A DNA stretch of 64,000 nt. Origin: RYN-122 sp963761655. Its GTDB lineage: Bacteria > Actinomycetota > Actinomycetes > Mycobacteriales > SCTD01. The stretch spans positions 1 through 64,000 of the forward strand of contig CAVXHI010000004.1 of NCBI GenBank assembly GCA_963761655.1, in the 5' to 3' direction. Position numbers and translations under genes: made by a program. The notes beneath the pieces were generated by a model. The model was not told the DNA's origin. It made no database searches and saw only the letters and a list, made by a program, of their open reading frames with translations. Every line of letters begins with the position of its first letter. Position 1 is the first letter of the stretch. Shown here piece by piece: positions 57,948 to 64,000 of this stretch.

Positions 57948-58475
57948 GTGTCCCCACCCGACCCGCAGCAGCGGCTCGACGCGCTCTGGCAGTCCCACGC
58001 CCCCGCCGTCGTGCGCTACGCCCGACGCCGCGTCCTCCCGTCGGAGGTCGACGAGGTCGTGTCCGAGACCTTCGTCGTCGCCTGGCGCCGCCTCGACGAC
58101 GTCCCCGAGCAGGCACTGCCCTGGCTGCTCGGCGTCGCCCGTGGTGTGAGCGCCAACGTGCTGCGGACCGCCCGCCGGCGGCACGCGCTGAGCACCCGCC
58201 TGCGAGCCGAGCCGCTCCCGGACGCGGGCGTCCCCGGGCTGTCCGGGGCGGTCGAGGCGGCCCTCGCCAGGCTGCCTGCCGCGGACCGGGAGCTGCTCAC
58301 GCTGCTGGCCTGGGACGGGCTGTCCCGCGAGGAGGCGGCGCAGGCCCTGTCGGTCTCGCGCACCACCCTCGCGGTGCGGCTGCACCGGGCGCGCCGCCGG
58401 ATGCAGGCCCAGCTCGACCCCGTCGGCGAGCACGCCGACCTCCCGACCCTCCTCCCCCAGATCGGACAGCCGTGA
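57948..58475 (+). CDS. ECF-type sigma factor
   Basis: 175 residues. Region 2 (ALWQSHAPAVVRYARRRVLP through FVVAWRRLDDVPE) and region 4 (LTLLAWDGLSREEAAQALSV, then RTTLAVRLHRARRRM). GTG at 57948 has AGGAG five bases upstream; a longer GTG at 57906 is less likely. Stop overlaps the next GTG (GTGA), which couples it to a membrane protein that may be its anti-sigma. Confidence 0.9.
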   Translation: MSPPDPQQRLDALWQSHAPAVVRYARRRVLPSEVDEVVSETFVVAWRRLDDVPEQALPWLLGVARGVSANVLRTARRRHALSTRLRAEPLPDAGVPGLSGAVEAALARLPAADRELLTLLAWDGLSREEAAQALSVSRTTLAVRLHRARRRMQAQLDPVGEHADLPTLLPQIGQP

Positions 58476-59599
58476 AGACCGACGACCTGCTCGCGCTCGT
58501 GCGTCTCGCCGACCCGCTCCAGGACGTCGACGACCCCGCCGGGCACCTCGACTCGGCGCGCCGGGTCCTCGACGCCCGGACCCGCGGCGTGCCGCGGCCC
58601 GTACCTGTGCGGACGTGGCGGCGGCGGCTGGTGACCGTGCTCGCCGTGGCGACCGTCCTGCCCCTGGCCGCCGTGGTCGTCCCGGCCCTGCCCGGGGGCC
58701 CGTCGCCGTCGCGGCCGCTGCTCGGGACAGCGACCGCCGGTGAGGGCGGGCTCACCTGCGGCACGGGGTACGCCCAGCCGATCCGTCCCGACACGGCCGC
58801 CGTCCGGCCGTTCCCGACCGACCTCCCGTCCGGCTGGACGGTGAAGGACCTCTTCGCCAGGTCCGAGACCAGCACCGGCTGGTGCACCGTCCCCTCGCTG
58901 AACGCCGCCACCCTCGATCCCTCCGGGCTCGTCACCGGATCCGTGACGCTGACGGGGCCCCTGCGGGGCGTCCGGGTCGACGACGCCGAGACCGAGACGC
59001 CGGACCGGGTCGGGGCGTACGCCGCCCGGCGGCTGGGCCCGCCGCTGTCCGGGGCCCCGCAGTTCCTCCGCTGGATCGTGACCGACGAGCGCGGCGAGCA
59101 GTGGTACGCGGTGGCGAACGGCTACCCGCTGGACCGTGCCCGCGAGCTGCTCGCGGCCGCGACGTACGTCGACCGCACCGTCGTCTGGGACGCGGCGCTC
59201 GCACCCGGGCTGCGCGTGCTCCACCGCCGGACCGGCGCGCCCTACCCGACCACGAGCACCGGGGAGTCCTGGTACCTGGAGTTCGGGGGTGCCGGTGAGG
59301 GTCGGACGCTGGAGGCCGACGCCGGCCGGAGCGACGGGTCGGTCGGCGCGCGGGCTGTCGTCGGCACCCGCCTGAGCACGGTCGACGGGCGCCCGGCCCT
59401 CGTCTACGAGCAGGACGGCGTCCCGTCGTCGGTGTACACCGAGCTGCGACCCGGCGTCCTCATGGGCATCGACGTCGCGGGCGACCTCGACGACGTCGAG
59501 CGGGTCCTGGCCGGCGTCGTCGACCTGCCGGAGGACGACCCGCGGCTGGACCGGCTCCGGCTGCGGGAGTCCTACGAGGACCGGCGCGGGAAGGACTAG
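58472..59599 (+). CDS. Membrane-anchored partner of the ECF sigma factor
   Basis: 375 residues. Cytoplasmic N-terminus of about 50 (DDLLALVRLADPLQDVDDP), one membrane helix (LVTVLAVATVLPLAAVVVPAL, about 52-72) and a large outside domain with a Cys pair (LTCGTG and GWCTVP). No HxxxCxxC zinc anti-sigma motif. The layout matches proteins coded after such sigma genes in actinobacteria. Translational coupling by GTGA. Its stop shares CTAG with pilT. Confidence 0.8.
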   Translation: MKTDDLLALVRLADPLQDVDDPAGHLDSARRVLDARTRGVPRPVPVRTWRRRLVTVLAVATVLPLAAVVVPALPGGPSPSRPLLGTATAGEGGLTCGTGYAQPIRPDTAAVRPFPTDLPSGWTVKDLFARSETSTGWCTVPSLNAATLDPSGLVTGSVTLTGPLRGVRVDDAETETPDRVGAYAARRLGPPLSGAPQFLRWIVTDERGEQWYAVANGYPLDRARELLAAATYVDRTVVWDAALAPGLRVLHRRTGAPYPTTSTGESWYLEFGGAGEGRTLEADAGRSDGSVGARAVVGTRLSTVDGRPALVYEQDGVPSSVYTELRPGVLMGIDVAGDLDDVERVLAGVVDLPEDDPRLDRLRLRESYEDRRGKD

Positions 59600-60675
59600 G
59601 CGACGAGTCCCAGGCGGCGCAGCTCGACCGTGAGGTCGTGCGGGCTCGTGCTCGCCGCCATGGCCGCCTCGAGCGTGATGACGCCGTCGCGGATGAAGCT
59701 CACGAGGTGCTGGTCGAAGGTCTGCATGCCGTAGTACGTGCCCTCGGCGATGAGCTGGCTGATCGTGGACGTCTTGTCCGGGTCGATGATGGCGTCGGCG
59801 ATGCGGCCGGTGTTCACGGCGATCTCCATGACGACGCAGCGGCCCTCACCGTCGGCGCGGGGCACGAGGCGCTGGCAGATGATCCCGCGCAGCGCACCGG
59901 CGAGGGCGAGCCGGACCTGCTTCTGCTCGTGCGGCGGGAAGAAGTCGATGACGCGGTTGATCGTCTCGGCGGCGTCGGTCGTGTGCAGGGTCGACATGAC
60001 GAAGTGGCCCGTCTCGGCGGCAGCCAGGCCGGCCTTCACGGTCTCGTGGTCGCGCATCTCGCCGACGAGGATGACGTCGGGGTCCTGGCGCATCGCGGCG
60101 CGCATGGCGGTGACGAAGTCCTCGGTGTCGACCCGGACCTCGCGCTGGTTGACCATGGCCAGCTTGTCGAAGTGCAGGACCTCGATCGGGTCCTCGATGG
60201 TGACCACGTGGCACTCCTTGGAGGAGTTGATGTGGTCGATCATGCCGGCCAGCGTCGTGGTCTTGCCCGAGCCGGTGGGGCCGGTGACGAGCACCAGGCC
60301 GCGGGGCTCCATGGCCAGCGACGCCAGGACGGGCGGCAGACCGAGGTCGGTGAGCGGGATGGCGCCGACGCTGACCCGGCGGAAGACGAGCCCGCACGAG
60401 CCGCGGCTGCGGAAGGCGTTGACGCGGAAGCGCCCGACGCCGGACAGCGAGTAGGCGAAGTCGGCCTCGTTGGTCTTGTGGAACTCGTCCGCGAGGTCCT
60501 CGCGCAGCACCTCGGCGACCATCTGATCGGTGTCGGCGGCGGTGAGATCGCGGGTCTGCAGCTTGCGCAGCCGCCCGTCGATGCGGACCCGCGGCGGGGA
60601 CCCGACCTTGCAGTGCAGGTCGGAACCGCCGCACTCCACGAGAGCGCGCAGGAAGGGCTCGATCGAGGTGGTCAC
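59596..60675 (-). CDS. pilT: PilT-type twitching motility ATPase
   Basis: 359 residues. Walker A TGPTGSGKTTT at 131-141, Asp box VTIEDPIE, Walker B LVGEMRDHETVKAG, and His box MSTLHTTDA. Retracts type IV pili; in actinobacteria also beside Tad or type II machines. No other pilus gene is in the window. GTG at 60675 (VTTSIEPFLRALVE); the open frame before it overlaps the pirin promoter. Confidence 0.94.
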   Translation of the reverse strand: MTTSIEPFLRALVECGGSDLHCKVGSPPRVRIDGRLRKLQTRDLTAADTDQMVAEVLREDLADEFHKTNEADFAYSLSGVGRFRVNAFRSRGSCGLVFRRVSVGAIPLTDLGLPPVLASLAMEPRGLVLVTGPTGSGKTTTLAGMIDHINSSKECHVVTIEDPIEVLHFDKLAMVNQREVRVDTEDFVTAMRAAMRQDPDVILVGEMRDHETVKAGLAAAETGHFVMSTLHTTDAAETINRVIDFFPPHEQKQVRLALAGALRGIICQRLVPRADGEGRCVVMEIAVNTGRIADAIIDPDKTSTISQLIAEGTYYGMQTFDQHLVSFIRDGVITLEAAMAASTSPHDLTVELRRLGLVA

Positions 60676-60705
60676 CCTGTCCGATCGGCAGGACCTGCCT
60701 CCTGC

Positions 60706-60749
60706 TTGACCCGGGAACATCGGCGCGGCAATCTGGTTGCACGAGCAAC
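60706..60749 (+). promoter_or_regulatory. Pirin promoter with downstream operator
   Basis: TTGACC (60706-60711), a 17-base spacer and CAATCT (60729-60734) form a near-consensus promoter. Directly after it is the inverted repeat GTTGC-ACGA-GCAAC (60736-60749), covering the likely start of transcription. This is the size and position of a MarR- or TetR-type repressor site. Confidence 0.6.
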
Positions 60750-60766
60750 AACCTCTGGAGGACACC

Positions 60767-61768
60767 ATGCCCGCCGTCACCGCAGACACCCTCGCGCTCC
60801 CCCGCGTGCCCGCCGCCGGGCTCGGCGACGTCGAGCGCCCCGTCCTCGCCGTCAGCACCGCGCCGCAGGGCTACGAGGGCGAGGGCTTCCCGGTCCGCCG
60901 GGCCTTCGCGGGCATCCGCCCCGAGCTCCTCGACCCGTTCATCATGATGGACCAGATGGGCGAGGTCGAGTACGCCCCGGGCGAGCCCAAGGGCACCTCC
61001 TGGCACCCGCACCGCGGCTTCGAGACCGTCACCTACATCATGGACGGCGCCTTCCAGCACCAGGACAGCCACGGCGGCGGCGGCCTCATCCAGGACGGCG
61101 CCACCCAGTGGATGACCGCGGGTGGCGGGATCCTGCACATCGAGACCCCGCCGGTCGAGCTCGTGAAGAGCGGTGGCGTGTTCCACGGCATCCAGCTCTG
61201 GGTCAACCTCCCGGGCAAGGACAAGATGACGGCGCCCGCCTACCAGAACCTCGAGGGCAGCGACGTCGTGCTGCTCGCGTCCTCCGACGGCGGCTCGCTG
61301 CTGCGCCTCATCGCCGGTGACCTGCCCACCGGTGGCGGGGCGAAGGTCAGGGGCCCGGGCACGACCCGCACCCCGATCACGCTCATGCACGCCACGGTCA
61401 CGCCGGGCGCACAGCTCAACCTGCCGTGGGACCCCGAGTTCAACGCCCTGGTCTACGTCCTGTCCGGCGACGGCAGCGTCGGCGCGGGCTCACTGCTCGG
61501 GGCCGCCTCGAAGGTCCGCACCGGCCAGACCGCCGTCCTCGGCGCCGGCGACCGGCTGACCATCACCGCGGACGCCGTCCAGGAGAGCCGGCACAGCGCT
61601 CTCGAGGTCATCGTCCTCGGTGGCCAGCCGCTCCGGGAGCCCGTCGCGCAGTACGGCCCGTTCGTCATGAACACCCGCGCGGAGCTGCAGCAGGCGGTCG
61701 ACGACTTCAACGGCGGCCGGTTCGGCCAGATCCCGCCGAACGCCCTGATGCCGCACACCGGGCGGTAG
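60767..61768 (+). CDS. Pirin family protein
   Basis: 333 residues, two cupin domains. N-terminal cupin metal ligands in HPHRGFETVTY and the later QWMTAGGGILHIE, matching the iron site of pirins. Pirins act as quercetinases or as cofactors that bind metabolic enzymes; the role here is not known. ATG with CTGGAGGAC upstream. Confidence 0.93.
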   Translation: MPAVTADTLALPRVPAAGLGDVERPVLAVSTAPQGYEGEGFPVRRAFAGIRPELLDPFIMMDQMGEVEYAPGEPKGTSWHPHRGFETVTYIMDGAFQHQDSHGGGGLIQDGATQWMTAGGGILHIETPPVELVKSGGVFHGIQLWVNLPGKDKMTAPAYQNLEGSDVVLLASSDGGSLLRLIAGDLPTGGGAKVRGPGTTRTPITLMHATVTPGAQLNLPWDPEFNALVYVLSGDGSVGAGSLLGAASKVRTGQTAVLGAGDRLTITADAVQESRHSALEVIVLGGQPLREPVAQYGPFVMNTRAELQQAVDDFNGGRFGQIPPNALMPHTGR

Positions 61769-61832
61769 CGGCCCACGTCGTCGCGCCCGACGGCGAGATG
61801 ACGGGGGGTCCGCCCGGCCCTACGTTCCCGGT

Positions 61833-63959
61833 GTGCCCGCCTCCCCGCCTCCTCCCGAGCCCTCGCTGGAGGAGGTCCTGGAGAGCGTGCTGGAGGACGC
61901 GGGGCTGGGCTGGTGGCACCTGGACCTGGGCACCAACACCACGCGGCGCAGCCCGCGCCACGACGCCCTGTTCGGGTACACGCAGCTGCTCCCGTCGTGG
62001 AGCTACGAGACCTTCGTCGAGCACCTCCACCCCGAGGACCGCGCACGGGTGGAGGCCGTCTTCCACGCCGCGCTGACGGGGGGCGAGGAGTACGCCGCCG
62101 ACCTGCGCGTGGTCTGGCCCGACGGCTCCGTGCACTGGCTGTTCACCCGCGGCCGCTTCGTGCTCGACGCGCAGGGCCGGCAGGTCAGCGTCGGCGGCGT
62201 GATGGGCGACATCACGCAGGCCAAGGAGGCGGAACTGCGGGCCGTGGCCCACCTGGCCGAGGCCGCCGCCCTGCTCGACGGGACCGGCGACGCCGTCGTC
62301 GGGACGCGTCGCGACGGCACGGTCAACCGGTGGAACGCCGGCTCCTCGCACCTGTTCGGCCGGACCGGCGACGAGGTCCTGGAGAGCTCCTGGCTCGACG
62401 TGGTGCCGCTGACCTCCCACCGGGCGCTGGGCCTGGCGGTCGCCCGGGCCCTGCAGGGCCTCACCACCCGCGACGTCGAGGGCCTGCTGGAGCGTCCCGA
62501 CGGCGACCCGGTGGAGCTGAGCTTCACCGTCTCCCCGGTCGTCGACGAGAGCGGGGTGTCCGGCGCCTCGCTGATCGGCCGGGACGTCAGCGCGACCCGT
62601 CGTCTGGAGCGAGAGCTGGAGCACCGCGCCCTGCACGACGCGCTCACGGGCCTGCCCAACCGCACGCTGCTGCTGGACCGCCTCGGCACGGCCCTGCTCG
62701 CCGCCCGACGCCGCAGCGCCCCGCTCGCCGTGCTCTTCTTCGACCTCGACGGCTTCAAGGGCGTGAACGACGTCGCCGGCCACACCGTCGGTGACGCTCT
62801 GCTCGCCGAGGTCGCGCGGCGGCTCAGCTCCGCCCTGCGGGCCGGCGACACGCTCGCGCGCTTCGGCGGGGACGAGTTCGTCGTGCTGTGCCCCGAGACC
62901 GACGCCGAGGAGGCGCAGGAGGTGGCGGGACGGCTCCACGCGTGCCTGGTCGCGCCCGTGGACCTCGACGGGGCGCGGTACTACGTCCCCGCGAGCGCCG
63001 GGATGACCGTCTACGACGTGACCGAGGAGCTGACCGTCAACGCCGTGCCGTCGCTCGCGCAGCGCCTCGTGGGCGAGGCCGACCTCGCCATGTACGAGGC
63101 CAAGGCGGCCGGGTCCGGGAGCACCCGCTCCTTCCACACCCGCATGGCCACCCGGGCCCGCGACGCGCTGTCCATCACCGGTGAGCTGCGCGAGGCGCTC
63201 GCCGACGGAGGCCTCGAGCTGCACTACCAGCCGGTCGTGTCCCTGCAGACCGGCGCTCCGCTCGGGGTCGAGGCCCTGGCCCGGTGGCGCGACCAGGGAC
63301 GACGGGTGATCGGCCCGGACGTGTTCGTCCCGCTGGCCGAGCGCGCGGGTCTGAGCCCGCAGCTGGACGCCTGGGCGGTGCGTCAGGCGCTGTCCGACAG
63401 CGAGGTGCTGCGCCGGTCCGGCGCCCTCGGGCCGCAGGACGCGATGGCCGTCAACGTGTCGGCGCGCGTGGTCCAGGACGGCGGCCTGGTGGCCCTGGTC
63501 CGGGACGCGGCCGGAGGGCGTCCGCTCGACGGGCTCGTCCTCGAGGTGACCGAGACGGCCGTGCTGGGTGACACCCAGACCGCGCTGCGCGACCTGCGGG
63601 CCCTGCACGCGCTCGGGGTGCGGGTGTCGGTGGACGACTTCGGCACCGGACAGTCGTCGCTCGCCTACCTGTCCCTGCTGCCGCTCAGCGTGCTCAAGAT
63701 CGACAAGAGCTTCGTCAACGGGATGGACCGCAGCTTCGCCGACCTCGCCATCGTCCGCGCCGTCCTCGGGCTGGCCCAGGACATGGGCGTGTTCGTCGTG
63801 GCCGAGGGCGTGGAGACCGCCGAGCAGCGCGACCGGCTGACCGAGCTCGGCTGCTCGGCAGCCCAGGGCTGGCTGTGGAGCCCCGCGCTGCCGCTGCAGG
63901 AGGTCGAGCAGTGGCTGCTCGACCGACGACGGCCACCCCTGAGCGGCCCCCCGGGCTGA
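61833..63959 (+). CDS. PAS-PAS-GGDEF-EAL cyclic-di-GMP enzyme
   Basis: 708 residues. PAS domains at about 15-130 and 140-255, GGDEF domain about 262-430 with GGDEF at 345-349 and an intact I-site RAGD (336-339), and EAL domain about 440-695 with EAL at 480-482, VTETAVL, DDFGTG, LKIDKSF and AEGVET. All catalytic residues are kept, so both synthesis and breakdown of c-di-GMP are possible. TACGTT (61821-61826) six bases before the GTG suggests a leaderless start. Confidence 0.95.
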   Translation: MPASPPPPEPSLEEVLESVLEDAGLGWWHLDLGTNTTRRSPRHDALFGYTQLLPSWSYETFVEHLHPEDRARVEAVFHAALTGGEEYAADLRVVWPDGSVHWLFTRGRFVLDAQGRQVSVGGVMGDITQAKEAELRAVAHLAEAAALLDGTGDAVVGTRRDGTVNRWNAGSSHLFGRTGDEVLESSWLDVVPLTSHRALGLAVARALQGLTTRDVEGLLERPDGDPVELSFTVSPVVDESGVSGASLIGRDVSATRRLERELEHRALHDALTGLPNRTLLLDRLGTALLAARRRSAPLAVLFFDLDGFKGVNDVAGHTVGDALLAEVARRLSSALRAGDTLARFGGDEFVVLCPETDAEEAQEVAGRLHACLVAPVDLDGARYYVPASAGMTVYDVTEELTVNAVPSLAQRLVGEADLAMYEAKAAGSGSTRSFHTRMATRARDALSITGELREALADGGLELHYQPVVSLQTGAPLGVEALARWRDQGRRVIGPDVFVPLAERAGLSPQLDAWAVRQALSDSEVLRRSGALGPQDAMAVNVSARVVQDGGLVALVRDAAGGRPLDGLVLEVTETAVLGDTQTALRDLRALHALGVRVSVDDFGTGQSSLAYLSLLPLSVLKIDKSFVNGMDRSFADLAIVRAVLGLAQDMGVFVVAEGVETAEQRDRLTELGCSAAQGWLWSPALPLQEVEQWLLDRRRPPLSGPPG

Positions 63960-63962
63960 CGG

Positions 63963-63988
63963 GGGCGGGACCGGACCTGGGTCCGCCC
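63963..63988 (+). terminator. Terminator hairpin after the GGDEF-EAL gene
   Basis: GGGCG and GACC on the left pair with GGTC and CGCCC on the right, 9 bp with one bulged G and a 7-base loop, just past the stop. Confidence 0.5.
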
Positions 63989-64000
63989 GCCCGGCACACT

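Noticed and set aside
1..64000. Prophage, insertion sequence, CRISPR array or integrase
   Set aside because: No transposase, integrase, recombinase, Cas or phage structural motif and no regularly spaced repeats were seen.

Overview
The window is 64 kb of very GC-rich chromosomal DNA, almost fully coding, with many GTG starts and 4-base GTGA/ATGA overlaps between genes. The content points to an actinobacterium: a fused Kgd 2-oxoglutarate decarboxylase, a WhiB1/WblE regulator beside a PdtaS-type kinase, nickel superoxide dismutase, a Rho with a long Arg/Asp-rich insert, MctP with a DUF3311 partner, an RsbW-SigF pair and DUF3105/DUF6104 proteins. The family or genus cannot be named from sequence alone. 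No insertion sequence, prophage, rRNA or CRISPR array was seen.

Left part (1-24 kb), minus strand: this is the actinobacterial block also known from Mycobacterium tuberculosis (Rv1292-Rv1306). Reading with transcription it runs argS, lysA, a small membrane gene, hom, thrC, thrB, rho, [island], rpmE, prfA, prmC, tsaC, a low-molecular-weight phosphatase, glyA, a WecA-type glycosyl-phosphate transferase, two AtpI/AtpZ-like genes, atpB, atpE and the start of atpF. It joins lysine/threonine synthesis, translation termination, tRNA t6A modification, cell-wall precursor transfer and ATP synthase.

The island (about 8.25-14.3 kb) sits between rpmE and rho, which are neighbours in M. tuberculosis. It holds four plus-strand genes: a TasA/camelysin-like secreted protein, a SipW-type (ER-type, Ser/His) signal peptidase, a second SipW-type-signal protein made of RTX-like Gly/Asp repeats, and a related secreted protein ending in an LPLTG sortase signal. 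A convergent histidine kinase/LuxR response regulator pair follows, and a small receiver-like ORF lies antisense to the kinase 3' end. The simplest reading is a surface-fibre or matrix system with its own peptidase, wall anchor and two-component control. This is the best candidate for an undescribed system in the window.

Middle part (23.5-45.7 kb): DUF3105 protein, a stand-alone receiver, tRNA-Arg(CCG), a stand-alone E2 acyltransferase domain, a secreted TAP-like hydrolase, an SDR, kgd, a cluster of small genes, an ABC-type ATPase, a rhomboid protease, oxidoreductases, malic enzyme, an RmlC-like epimerase, divergent sodX/sodN, a phosphatase-GNAT-acyltransferase-SRPBCC run, paired FluC fluoride channels, and a Tat-exported metallophosphoesterase with a second LPXTG anchor.

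Right part (45.7-64 kb): rsbW-sigF, a diacylglycerol kinase-like gene, whiB1 and pdtaS, a repeat-rich lipoprotein, bioD-bioB, tag, DUF3311-mctP, a YihY-like membrane protein divergent from a GNAT protein fused to a BsaP-like zinc ribbon, an ECF sigma gene with its partner, pilT, pirin and a PAS-PAS-GGDEF-EAL protein.

Two reading-frame lesions deserve attention: a one-base frameshift near the 3' end of argS that fuses its frame to lysA, and a missing start codon in an MmcQ/YjbR gene that one lost G would explain.
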